Part shown: in pieces, positions 11,754 through 22,770 of the stretch
Numbering within the stretch: position 1 is the stretch's first letter
Layout: every line of letters starts with the position of its first letter
DNA from: Cryptomeria japonica
Taxonomy: Eukaryota; Streptophyta; Pinopsida; Cupressales; Cupressaceae
Assembly (NCBI RefSeq): GCF_030272615.1
Contig: NC_081412.1
Coordinates: 670,184,852-670,248,851 of the forward strand
DNA length: 64,000 nt
Reading direction: 5' to 3'
Translations under genes and position numbers: made by a program
The notes under the pieces: model-generated
What the model was told of the DNA's origin: nothing
The model's database searches: none
Seen by the model: the letters and a program-made list of their open reading frames with translations, nothing else

Positions 11754-12770
11754 AATATCATGTCTTGTTTATGTCAAATACAATAGACCTCCTATCATAG
11801 ATTTATATCTTGTCAGATTAATAAGTTCTGATTCATCCTTCAAAGATAATTTATCAGTTGTAGTCATAGGTGTGCTTACCGGTTTAGAGTTTTCCATACC
11901 AAATTTCTTTAACAACTTTTTCAAGTACTTAGATTGACTCAAGAATATACCATTATCAATCTGTGAAATCTGCAATCCTAAAAAGAATTTTACTTCTCCC
12001 ATCATAGACATTTCAAATTCTTGTTGCATCTTTTCAGAAAAGTCTTTACATAATCCATCTTCTCCTCCAAAGATTATATCATCAACAAAAACTTCTATAA
12101 CTAATATATCATCCTTTGTTATTCTATAATATAAATTACTATTAGCATTACCTTTAGAAAAACCAATCTTCAAAAGATATTTATCCAATCTAGCATACCA
12201 AGCTCTTGGAGCTTGCTTTAGTCCATACAAAGCTTTCCTTAACCTGCAAACCATATCTTCATTATCTGTCAAAGAAAATCCATCAGGTTGCTCAATATAA
12301 ACTTCTTCTTCAAGAATTTCATTCACAAATGCACATTTAATATCCATCTGATATACTTTATAGTTCTTGTGTGCTGCAAAAGCCAAAAATAATCTTATAG
12401 CCTTAATTCTAGCTATCGGTGCAAAGGTTTCATTGTAATCAACTCCTTCTTTCTGTGAATATCCCTTACACACTAGCCTTTTTTAATTTCTGATTACCTT
12501 ACCATCTTCATTAAGTTTGTTTCTAAATACCCATTTTGTTCCAATTACATTTTTGTCTTTAGGTCGGGGAACTAATGTCCATGTACCATTTTTCTCTATT
12601 TGTTCTAATTCTTCTTCCATAGCTTTAATCCAATGTTTATCTTCACATGCCTCATTAATTGATGATGGTTCAATTTGAGAAATATGACATACCTCCTCAT
12701 TTGCCAATTTACCTCTTGTCATAACTCCTTTGAATTTATTACCAATTATATGATCTTCAGAATGATTCAA
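11754..12770 (-). pseudogene. copia-C reverse transcriptase
   Basis: Open segments 12483-12770 (EEELEQIEKNGTWTLVPRP, TKWVFRNKLNEDG) and 11769-12473 (234 residues) cover RVT_2 nearly end to end. Visible landmarks are YSQKEGVDYNETFAPIARI, VYQMDIKCAFVNG-like (here CAFVNEI), [18 protein letters not shown], the catalytic EVFVDDIIFGG (VDD in place of YVDD-like core), and VKFFLGLQISQ. One stop at about 12480 splits the gene. It is otherwise one of the better preserved copia RTs in the window. Confidence 0.92.
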
Positions 12771-13378
12771 TCTTACATACCGGGGTGTCTTCTTTTGTTG
12801 TTCCTCAATGATTGTTGAATTTTCAGATGATGTCAGTATACCTGTATCTTCATTCTATACCGATGGATTCACTGTAGGTTCATTTACCAGAATTTCTGAT
12901 GCCGGTTCAGAGTCTATATACCTTGAAATTCTTCTAAACTGTTCATCAATTTTCACATTTGTACTCTCAACAATTTTCTGCAATCTTTTGTTGAAACATC
13001 TATATGCCTTACTCTTAGATGAATAGCCAAGAAATATCCCTTCATCACTTCTAGGATAAAATTTACTAATGTACTCATCTCTTCTAATATAGCATTTACT
13101 TCCAAATATTTTGAAATACTTAAGAGTGGGAGTAATACCAAACCATAGTTCATGATGGTCTTACCGGTTTCTCCTTTGATGTGAACTTTGTTTAATGTGT
13201 AGACCACTGTACTTACTGCCTCTCTCCAATACACATGTGGTAGATTTGCTTCATATAACATACTTCTAGCTGCCTCTAAGATAGTTTTGTTTTTCCTTTC
13301 TACAACTCCATTTTGCTGTGGTGTCTGGGGTGCTAATAGTTGTCTTTTGATTCCATTTACTTCACAGAATGTATTAAA
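12771..13378 (-). pseudogene. copia-C integrase C-terminal region and linker
   Basis: The minus strand gives YWREAVSTVVYTLNKVHIKGE (13150-13230), the end of the integrase core, then a degraded C-terminal domain with stops and frame changes, and a low-complexity linker toward RT. Upstream, around 13262-13378, is the expected segment with NGVERKNKTILEAARS-like coding, out of frame. No intact protein is possible. Confidence 0.78.
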
Positions 13379-13957
13379 TTATTTAGATGTGAATTCACTT
13401 GCTTGATCTGATCTTAGACATTTGATTTTCTTGTTGGTTTCATTTTCTACCATTGCCTTGAATAATTTGAACTTCACAAATTCTTCTGATTTCTCTTTGA
13501 GAAAAGTAACCCAACACATTCTAGAATAGTCATAAATGATTAGCATGAAATATCTATCACCTTGTAGGCTTTTAGTTCTAGCAGGACCACATAGGTCAGT
13601 ATGAATTAAATCAAGAGCATTATTGGATTTTTCTAGAATACTTTTAAAAGATGCTCTAACTTGTTTTCCAAATTGACATTCCTTACATACCGGATTGTGT
13701 GGTTTAACAATCTTAGGTAAATCTCTAACTGCTTTAGTTGTACTGATTTTTATAATGCAATCAAAATTTACAAGACAAAGTCTCTTATGCCATAGCCAAC
13801 TTTCATCAATGTATGCAATTAAGCATGTCTTTTCATTACTATTCAAATGAAAGATATTACCTCTAGTCTGATTACTGGTTGCAATTTCCAAGCTGGTTCT
13901 ATTCATGATTTTGCATTTTCCATTCTTGAACTATAACTGAAATCCTTTTTCAACTAG
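13379..13957 (-). pseudogene. copia-C GAG-pre-integrase and integrase core
   Basis: The 175-residue open segment 13379-13906 starts in the pre-integrase domain (LWHKRLCLVNFDCIIK, where the usual H of GH becomes a variant) and carries the zinc-binding CKECQFGK, then the core: LIHTDLCGPARTKSLQGD, YDYSRMCWVTFLKEK and CLRSDQASEFTSK. The D, D and E positions of the catalytic triad appear to be retained. It is cut by a stop at 13379 and separated from gag-protease by a stop near 13907-13957. Confidence 0.88.
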
Positions 13958-15286
13958 TTATCCAACACTCAGTAGATTATGCTTCAAACCTTCAACATAG
14001 TAAACATTGTTAGTATTATGCTTACCATCAAAAGATATTGTACCTTTACCTTTGATTGAATAAGCTTTATTCTCTCCAAATCTTACTAGACCTCCATTAT
14101 ATTCCCAAAAGGATAAGAATTTACTCTTATCTCTAGTCATGTGATGTGAACATCCTAAATGTATTATCCATTCATCCTTAACTTCCACTTTAGCTGCTAG
14201 AGCCTGTTCTGTCAGTTGAGCAGTAGGTGTTGGTTTATCTTCTGTTAAAGCAACAAAGAACCATCCATTTTCTACCAGATCCTCATCAGACTCATCAGTC
14301 ACTCCTTCATCAGCAAGATAACAAGATTTATCTTTATTCTTCTTAAATCTATATCTTTGATATTCACGGTTAGGCTTATATGTTCTTCTTTCTTCTTCTC
14401 TTAATCTTGCATGTCTTTCAGAACATCTTGAAGCCATATGATCAATCTTATTATAGTTAAAACATTTAAAGGGTGCTTTACCTTCATACTTACTTCCAAT
14501 TGGACCTTTAGGCATTTTCCTTGCAAATAGTGCTTCAAGTTCTTCAAGCTCTTCATTTTCTCTCCTACTTTCTTCAAGTTCTCTTGCATAAAAGGCTTTC
14601 CAATCAGATTTGTCAAATAATGGTGCAGATGAAGTTGATGCCTTAAAAGATAGATCTATCTTTATAGTAGCAACAGGACCAAATTCCTCAATTTCAAAAG
14701 CTAAAAGTTTTCCAATCAATGTATCCCTAGTTATTGATGCATTAGGCATTGTTCTCAGTTCATTTATAGCAGTAACTTTCATTTTGTATGCCGGTGGCAA
14801 TCCTCTTAAAACATTTGAAACAATTTCACTCTCACTTAAGGTTCCTCCACAACACTTAATACCCAAAACAATTTCATTAACTCTTTCCATAAAAGCAGTA
14901 ATCCTTTCATCTTCTTCCATTTTTAGATTTTCATACCTCACCCAGAAGCTTTCAAGTTTTGCAATTTTGACTATGGAATCTCCTTCATATAGTGTTTCCA
15001 AATGGTTCCAAATAGCTTTAGTAGTAGACTTATTTGATAATCCCATAATTTGTTGATTTGATAACGTGCTCAAAAGTGCTTCTCTTGCCTTGCAATCATT
15101 TTCTTCATCTTTAGCCAAGGTAGCTGAAGCAGGTTGACCTTGAACAATAGCAGTATAGCCATTTAATGTAACATCCCAAATATCTATCCCAATACAATTT
15201 AGATGTGTTTCCATCCCGATCTTCCATATTCCATAGTTGTTTCCATCAAGCTTAGGACTGTCCTTCCTGAAATAGTTAGTAGTCAT
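13958..15286 (-). pseudogene. copia-C Gag with zinc knuckle and protease (442-codon open frame)
   Basis: Met at 15286 lies about 45 bases after the PBS. The N-terminal DUF4219/UBN2-type Gag (KLDGNNYGIWKIGMETHL, then AIWNHLETLYEGD and LRGLPPAYK) is followed by an EEL-rich coiled stretch, a zinc knuckle and the protease. The knuckle reads CFNYNKIDHMASRC, so the second Cys of CX2CX4HX4C is Tyr. The protease motif reads WIIHLGCSHHMT, so the catalytic D-S/T-G is lost. The frame is open for 442 codons but both enzymatic and RNA-binding motifs are damaged, which fits decay without selection on function. Confidence 0.92.
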
Positions 15287-15328
15287 TTGATCTCCTCAAG
15301 CTGTTAAACTTCTACAAAAGAGGACTAG

Positions 15329-15340
15329 GATCTGATACCA
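15329..15340 (-). other. copia-C primer binding site
   Basis: The minus strand reads TGGTATCAGATC, one base different from the tRNA-Met consensus TGGTATCAGAGC. It is two bases from the LTR end at 15343. Confidence 0.9.
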
Positions 15341-15528
15341 ATTGTTAGGTCCCAGAGACAACTAAGAGGGGGGGGGGGGCGGTGAATCAGTTGTCCAACA
15401 AAACTTAAACAAAAAATAACTTAACCAAACATAATGCTTAATACTAGTAAACCAAACTTTATGCCGGTAGACAGTTTATCAGTTAATTGCAGTAACAGTA
15501 AAGAATAATGCATGAAACAGAAAGAAAA

Positions 15529-18216
15529 TGTGAGGCCTCACCTCGACTCAGTTTGACATTCAGTGGATTTTATATTTTAGACTATTATGGATACTTTGTT
15601 TTGATGCATTTTGAGACTTAGAACTTATATGATTTCAGGATAGTGGATAACATTGCTATGATTTGATGATTTACTTACATGCTTTATGGGATAGAACACG
15701 ACATGATTATTAGATAGGATGATATTGCAATGATAGATGTCGTTATTGAATTTGCAGGACTTTACTCTGAATATAGAACTATGATGTATGTTTTGTTATG
15801 TGAATTGGGATGAAATTGCTTATGTGAATTTGCTTGATAAAAGATGTATTCAATCTGTGCAGATGAAAATTGTATGCAAGTGATGACGTGCATTGTTATA
15901 TTATTGAATTATATTATATTTGGATATTTGGAAGTACTAATGTGTAAATCGAGATGCGCAGGAAATTTACCATGTGACCATGGAAAATTACGGAGAATCA
16001 AACCTAGACTTATGTATGTTCGTAAAGCCAGGGTTTGTCTATTTGGAGAGACAACAGCCCGTTTGTGTTGTATTTTATTCGTATCAGTATATGTTGCATG
16101 TGTGTTATGTGTTATTTAAATTTATTGTGTAAAAACCTCAAGAGACAATTTCATGTTTATTTTTTTAAAAGTATTTTATTAGTGTCACTTGACACGTGTG
16201 GATTCAAATTTAAATATTTTATTTTGTCTCTTGATGGGAAAGTGTTAATTATAATTAATTTTAAATAAAATAATGTGTTGTCAAAAAGATATTTTGAGAA
16301 TATGATATTGGAGTGGTCAACTTATGTTTGACCCGAAAATAAACTTCAGGGGGGTTTAAAATGGGTTAAATGAACACCTAGGGGTAGTTTATTAGGGTTT
16401 CCTGAAGCCCATAAGGTATAGCTAGGGGTTAGGGGTAATTTTAGGCAAGTTTCTACTCTTTAATGATCTTTTTAACGCTTTAAAAATTGGTTTTTTTGAG
16501 TTGAGCGAAAATTGAAAATGGAAGTGAAATCAAATCAAGATTTTCCCTCCTGGAAGGAAAAGTCTTTTTTGCATTTTTGCTTTCTTCCTTCTTTTTGTTG
16601 ATTTTTTTTAGAATCCTGTGAGAACTCAGAGAGTGAGCTTCTTAAGGAAGATTTTTGGGAATAATTGGTTAATCACCCACTCTCCATTTTTGGAGACAGA
16701 AGAAAATTTGGAAGAAAAAAAAAATAATGTTATGGGATAAAGAAATTGATTAAGGAAAATAAAGAATTGTGGATTGGGCAGCTCTTCTTCAGATATCATT
16801 ATAACCTTTGGGCAGATTAAGGTTGGTTTCAACTTTTACTTTTAATGTCTTTTTCTTGTTTATTTTTGAAAGTTGTTGAATAAGAAAATCTGTATTCTTG
16901 AAAATGGATGTTTGAAAAGTTTTTGGTTTTGTTTTATGAATGAATGTGTTTTGGGAGTTTCTCAAGATCTCTTTCTCTTGGGAGAGAAGAGGATCTTGAG
17001 GGTGGTAGCAGTGACAGCCCTCGAGTGAGAGACTCTCTTTTGAGAGTGATCACAAGGGATCTTTGTGTGACCCTTGCTGCATGGCCTGTTTGTGCAATGG
17101 GGGTCATAACGAGGGTTATAAGGCTAGAATGCCTTTGGGGGGCATAAGGATTAAGGGGTTGAGATTCTTGATATTTTATTTGTGCCATGAGGTGGCTTCT
17201 TGTTTATTACATACTTGTAGATTTTCCTCAAGGTATTTGGTCCACTACCACCCTTTGAAAATGTTCACCACCAGAGTGTGGTGTTGTGAAAGCCAGGTTG
17301 GGAATGTGTCTGGATTATTTGTATGCTTTGTGCTTCTATGTGTTTGCCTGTTTGTTACCCGTCTAGGAATTGGTTCTCCGAGCTCGAGGGTGGCTACCAG
17401 TTAGCCTAGGCTGGGAGGTGAGCACTCCGTGGTCATTTTTGTGTTTTCCATTATGCAGGAAAAATGCAGAAGAAAGTGAATAGGAGCCATGCAAGAGATA
17501 TAGAAGATTGTTATTGAAGATACTTGAAATTCAGTTGCAGATGTTTGTTTACTAAGTTGTTATAGAAATATGCCTCAATCATAGAAAAGAAGAAGCAAGT
17601 TGTAATTTTGTGGAAGTAGACTTGAAGTCTTAATGTTTGACTATTCAGAGAAAGAATCCTCTGAAACTATAGAATATCTTTGAGATGTAAAAAAAAACTT
17701 GTTATTTCTACTTCTAGTATATTAAAAAAAAAAGAGAAGTTATTAGTGATGCATGCAAAGCTTCTTGTTTTATGAAAGAAATAAAAAGTCTGTTTTCATT
17801 TAGATTTTTACCTGTATTTTTAATTGAGTCAAAATAGAAGTTATTTAAGCTGAAAGCTTTTAAGTATTTTAGATGGAAAGAAAAGTTGTTTTATGTGAAT
17901 ATTTTATTTTAAAAAAAAATAGTAAAGGATTTCTTATTACCAAAAAAAAAATAACGTATAATGTATCTTTGTGAAATACTTTAAATTGCAATTTTGTTAA
18001 CATGGATTTAGAAGCTTATTTTATAGATGAATTTAAAGTTATATATATATATATATATATATTTTTGATTTAACTTAATGTTATCTTTTCCTTTATTATA
18101 TTTGCTTAAAATTTTACATGTAAAAAAAAAATTCTCTTTTAAAATATATATAAATTTTATTTGGAATTTAGAATTATCTTTTTATCTATGCTTATTAATT
18201 TATGTAAATACCACAT

Positions 18217-18268
<52 letters not shown>

Positions 18269-19360
18269 ATATTATTATATGTAATAGTTTTAAAAAAAAA
18301 AATTTTAAAAAAAATATATAAGTTGGGGTCCCCGCGTGCTCCACTGTGTGTACGCACAGTGGACGACCGCGCGGCGCCCACTCTGTGCACACACAGTGGA
18401 GCCACTTGCGGCTCCCACTGTGTGGGCACACAGTGGACGACCACGGCCGCCACTGTGTGGCCACACAGTGGTGCCACCAGCGGCGCCCACTGTGTGGGCA
18501 CATAGTGGTGCCGCGGCGCCCACTGTGCGCCCACACAGTGGCGCGTGCGCGGCCCAATATGTATTCCAACCTCCGCGACCTGCAAGTAAATTTGGACATC
18601 GCCGCCCGTAGGGTCTTCGGCCCAGCTTGAATCTTCATCTGTTAAAAAAAAAGAGGGTTAAACCCTAGCCCGAAAGGGGCTAGGGAAGTTTAGTTTTAAA
18701 AATAAAAAAAATAGATATGTTTTTTTGGGTTTAGGTAATGGTTAAATAAGAAATTAGAACCCTAATTAGGGTTGAGGAAATTAAGAGATAATATTTAGAA
18801 AGTTGCAATGGATTTTGGAGGTTAGGATTAAAATAATGGTATATTAGTAGAATATATATATATATAAATATATATGTTTCCATATATATACATATGGGAA
18901 TATATATATGTATATATATGTATGTTTTTTTTGAGTTTTTATTGATTTAAGAAATTAAATTATTGATATACAAATATATGCATAATCAATATGTATATAT
19001 GTACATTTCATATGTACACAATATTGATTTGGGGAAAAATTATAAAGAAGAAATTAATTAAGATTTGCTAAGACTATATAGTCATAGTGGGGGATAAATT
19101 AAAATATCTCTCCTAATACTTTTAGTTTGATAAATTTAATAAAGCTATTAACTAAATATCTTTTGGAAATAGAATCTAAACTAGTAGGCTTTTCCGCAAT
19201 TAAAATATAACATTTCAACGAAGCTTAGTTCGTTCGAAATTAGTCAGAATTTAATAATGAAATTTTCTTTAACGCTTGTCGCAAGAGTGTGTTGTTAATT
19301 AGACTAGTATCTTTTAAAAAAAAAATTGTTCCGTTTTTGCCCTAAATTTTGGGCATGACA
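15529..19360 (+). repeat. Tekay 5' LTR (3832 bp)
   Basis: It starts TGTGAGGCCTCACC and ends TTTTGGGCATGACA. It would contain the promoter and the polyadenylation signal, which I cannot place with confidence. Inside are an AT microsatellite (18039-18062), AT-rich runs near 18210-18280 and 18850-18930, and the GC-rich palindrome block at 18341-18541. The open frames on both strands here are by-products of that block and of LTR conservation, not genes. Confidence 0.96.
18341..18541. repeat. Six 22-bp palindromes at 33-37 bp spacing (5' LTR)
   Basis: Units start at 18341, 18378, 18415, 18450, 18487 and 18520. Each approximates CCACTGTGTG-NN-CACACAGTGG, a near-perfect inverted repeat with 10-base arms and a 2-base centre, separated by GC-rich spacers such as CGGCGCC. 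The block is an abrupt GC-rich island between AT-rich stretches. It could form hairpins or cruciforms or be a multi-site protein-binding platform; neither is demonstrated. Confidence 0.93.
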
Positions 19361-19363
19361 TTT

Positions 19364-19375
19364 TGGTATCAGAGC
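19364..19375 (+). other. Tekay primer binding site (tRNA-Met type)
   Basis: TGGTATCAGAGC lies three bases after the 5' LTR end. It is the site where initiator tRNA-Met would prime minus-strand synthesis. Confidence 0.95.
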
Positions 19376-19515
19376 AAGGTTTCCACACTAGGAGCCTTAC
19401 TCACTTACGTTTCACCTTAGAATATTTTAAATTATTTTGTTAATGGAATTCTGAATTTAAATAAATTTAATTCTAAAAGAAATAAATTAATTGTTTTGTC
19501 TTATTTTCTCTTAGG

Positions 19516-20579
19516 ATGCCGCCGTTGACGCGACAAGCTCGCAAGCGCGGACGGGATCCTAGACGTGAGCGCCTCGCTCGCAATGAGGAAGAGAGGGAGG
19601 CATCGGTTCCAGAGGAGAACCCAGGAGCACCTCCCGAACAGCCAAATGAACCTAACCGTGACCTTCTAGCAGCCATTCAGAATCTTATTGGCATTGTTCA
19701 GGAAAGGATTCCAGCAGAGAACCCTCCGGTTAGGAGTCATGACTCTAGGAGTCATAGATCTGTTGATAGAGAACGAAGTAGGAGCCCAGCTCCGATTCCT
19801 GTAGAGAGCCAGGTGGTAATGAGCCAGAGTCAGTGCATATGCCAGGACCACCTCCTGCGGTGGAACCAGTCTATTTTGAGAGAGGTCGTCGAGATCCAGG
19901 GGATCTCATCAGAGAGGTCATGCGCCTCCAACTACCATCCTTCGGAGGTTCTACAGATGGAGTAGAGGCCGAGGCATGGCTTCTGAGTCTTGAGAGGTGC
20001 CTTGCGTTGCGTTCTTATGAGAGCAACTTGAAAGCACGTGTTGCAGTTCATCTTCTGAGAGGGACAGCCTCCACCTGGTGGAGACAGGAAGAGTACAAAT
20101 GTGGATTAGTACCTGATACACTCACTTGGGAAATATTCACCGAGAGGTTCCGTGAGAGGTACCTATCAGAGCACTTCAGGCAGCGTCATATAGACGAATT
20201 TCATGATCTCCAACAAAAAGGCTTGTCAGTAACCCAGTATGAGAGTAAATTCTTTGAGTTGTTGCCATATGTAGATTATCTAAAGGATGAGAAACTTCTT
20301 GTAAACCGCTTCATCAGGGGATTGAACGCCGAGATAGCCGGGCCTGTTAGGATGTCCGCTCCAGAGAGCCTTCGGGTTGTTGTAGAGAAGGCACTGATTG
20401 CCGAGGAAATTCAGGTTAGACCACAGGACAATAGGGATCGGTATCAGAACCGAAGTCCCACACCTCAGACTTATGGATTCCAGAAACCACATTGGAAGGG
20501 GAACAACCGAAATTCTCAGGGGTTCTCCAAACCCCCTCCTCCACAACAGACACCACAGAACCAGAGGCAGAAGCCTCCA
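19516..20579 (+). pseudogene. Tekay Gag, frameshifted
   Basis: ATG at 19516 (MPPLTRQARKRGRDPRRER) opens a basic, disordered N-terminus. At about 19820-19835 the frame shifts by one, and the capsid-like Retrotrans_gag domain continues in the frame of pol: EAEAWLLSLERCL, AVHLLRGTASTWWRQ, FRERYLSEHFRQRHIDEFHDLQQ, VNRFIRGLNAEIAGPV. Gag would build the particle. The frameshift is one lesion in an otherwise very well preserved gene. The frame continues past 20579 through TAG codons into the zinc knuckle. Confidence 0.93.
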
Positions 20580-21059
20580 TAGTATCAGTAGGGCTCCAAG
20601 CCCAAGCAGTGGCAGACTCAGGGACAGAAACGTGATCAGAGAGCACAGGGGCAGTACACATAGCCGGCGGGGACTCAGCAGTCCTCCAGGGGTGGGTACA
20701 ATGGATCCAGTAGGACAGGAGGTCAGGGTTTTTCTAGGCCTCAGGGTGCCCAGTTCCAGGCACGGGGTGCTTGCTTTACTTGTGGAGCCATGGGGCACTT
20801 GGCGAGGGATTGCCCTCAGGGACAGGTAGCAGGGAGTCAGCGGATGGCCGCTTCAGAGCTGACAGTTGGTGATATGGGTAGGTCCCATAGAGTATTCGCA
20901 GTGGTTGACAACCGCCAGGCCGATCATCAGGCCACGGTTATCGAATCTTCAGGTATAATCAAAGGTAACAATGTATCTATTTTGTTTGATTCAGGAGCTA
21001 CTGACTCCTTTATATCTCCATTGGTTGTGGACCGTTGTGGGCTAGTGGCAACTAGGTAG
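20580..21059 (+). pseudogene. Tekay Gag tail, zinc knuckle and aspartic protease
   Basis: A Gln-rich tail carries TAG at 20580, 20589 and 20661. It is followed by a perfect CX2CX4HX4C zinc knuckle (CFTCGAMGHLARDC, 20772-20813) for RNA packaging, then protease with the catalytic LFDSGATDSFIS (Asp at 20988). A fourth TAG at 21057 ends this segment; the same frame resumes immediately with [11 protein letters not shown]. Each stop sits where CAG (Gln) is expected, so the lesions look like single transitions. Confidence 0.93.
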
Positions 21060-22770
21060 GGTGTCAGTTGGGAAGTGGAATTAGCTTCAGGGGCTAGAGT
21101 GTCAGTGGAATCAGAGGTTAGGGCATGTCAGTTGCAGATTGGCAAGACCACCACTGTAGTAGACCTTAGAGTGACTCCACTTGGATCTTATGGAATCGTA
21201 CTTGGCATGGATTGGCCTTATGCCCACAGAGCCAAGATCGAGTGTGAGGATGATCATGGTTCGCCCATAGTTATCACCAGGATTCAGAGGCCCGTGTCTC
21301 TTCGTATGATCTCCGCAATGCAGCTCAAGCGGAGCATGCGGAAGGGATGTCAGCTTTTTGCTATCACTATTAGTGACAGAGGAGAAGAGGAGGAAAAAGA
21401 AACATCGCTCGATGACCATCCTATCCTTCAGGGATATTCAGATGTATTTCCTTCAGAGTTGCCGGGAATGCCTCCCCGCAAAGAGATTGATTTTCATATA
21501 GACCTAGTACCAGGAGCCGAGCCAGTTTCCAGAGCACCTTATAGAATGACCACAAATGAGCTTAATGAACTTAAAATTCAGCTTCAGGAACTTCTTGAGA
21601 AGGGTCATATCCGTCCTAGCGTATCCCCGTGGGGTGCACCAGTTATCTTCGTTAAGAAGAAGGATGGATCTCTCCGATTGTGTATGGATTATCGGCAGCT
21701 AAATAAAGTAACCATCAAGAACCGATATCCTTTGCCTAGAATTGATGATTTATTTGACCAGCTTCAGGGTGCCAAAGTCTTTTCCAAAATAGATCTGAAG
21801 TCAGGATACCATCAGTTGAGAATAGTGGAAAGTGATATCCACAAGACCGCATTTCGCACTAGATATGGTCACTATGAGTTTACCGTAGTCCCCTTTGGAC
21901 TTACGAATGCCCCAGCAGTTTTTATGAGTCTCATGAATGGGGTGTTCCGTACCTTTCTGGACCGTTTTGTTATTGTGTTCCTTGATGATATATTGATATA
22001 TTCTCGGAATGAGGAGGAGCATGAGGAGAACCTGAAACAGGTATTGCAGTGTTTGCGAGATAACCAGTTGTTTGGCAGCCTATCGAAGTGTGCTTTCTTT
22101 CGATCTGAGGTCAAGTACCTTGGACACGTTATTTCCGGTGATGGGATCTCAGTTGACCCATCAAAGATTAGGGCTATTATGGATTGGCCAGCACCTACCA
22201 GTGTGACAGAGGTCAGGAGTTTCATGGGTTTAGCAGGATATTACCGACGTTTTGTCGAAGGTTTCTCCAGAGTCGCACACCTTATTACCTCTCTTCAGTG
22301 TAAAGGGAAGAAATTTGAGTGGACAGAGAAGTGCGAGAAGGCCTTTCAGGAACTCAAAAAGGCACTTACTAGTGCTCCTATCCTTGTTGTGCCAGATCCT
22401 TCAGCTGATTTCATGGTTTGTACCGATGCTTCCTTAGAGGGTTTAGGGGCAGTTCTTATGCAAGGTGGTAGGGCCATAGCTTTCGAGTCTAGGAAACTTA
22501 AGACTCATGAACTTAATTATCCCACTCACGACCTTGAGCTCGCAGCAGTAGTGCATGCACTTGTGAGGTGGAGACACTTCCTTTTAGGACATCACTTTGA
22601 GTTGCATTCAGATCATCAGAGTCTTCAGTACATCTTCACTCAGCCGAACCTTAATGCACGTCAGAGGAGATGGATGGAGTTTTTGTGCGAATATGATTTT
22701 GACGTTCACTACATCAAGGGAAAGGAAAATGTAGTTGCAGATGCCTTGAGTAGGAGACGTCATGAGGTTT
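21060..22770 (+). pseudogene. Tekay reverse transcriptase and RNase H
   Basis: The domain frame is open throughout. RT runs from about 21600 with [57 protein letters not shown], the [17 protein letters not shown] motif and the catalytic FLDDILIYS (DD at 21984-21989), with the YLGHVIS thumb motif following. RNase H follows ([15 protein letters not shown] at about 22420, then [26 protein letters not shown] and [11 protein letters not shown] near 22750). All catalytic landmarks that I can check are present. The gene is only interrupted by the flanking TAG codons at 21057 and 23628. Confidence 0.95.

Noticed and set aside
18341-18541. CRISPR-like repeat-spacer array
   Set aside because: Units are themselves palindromic and variable, spacers are short and similar, no cas genes exist, and the block lies within a plant LTR.
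18157-18638. Several overlapping Cys/His/Trp-rich open frames on both strands
   Set aside because: They all arise from the GC-rich palindrome block, where CACTGTGTGG-type repeats read open in most frames. The same happens at 27058-27450 and 6413-6830.
19364-19375. Possible tRNA gene fragment
   Set aside because: The bases are only the 12-nt tRNA-complementary primer binding site; no cloverleaf can be built around it.
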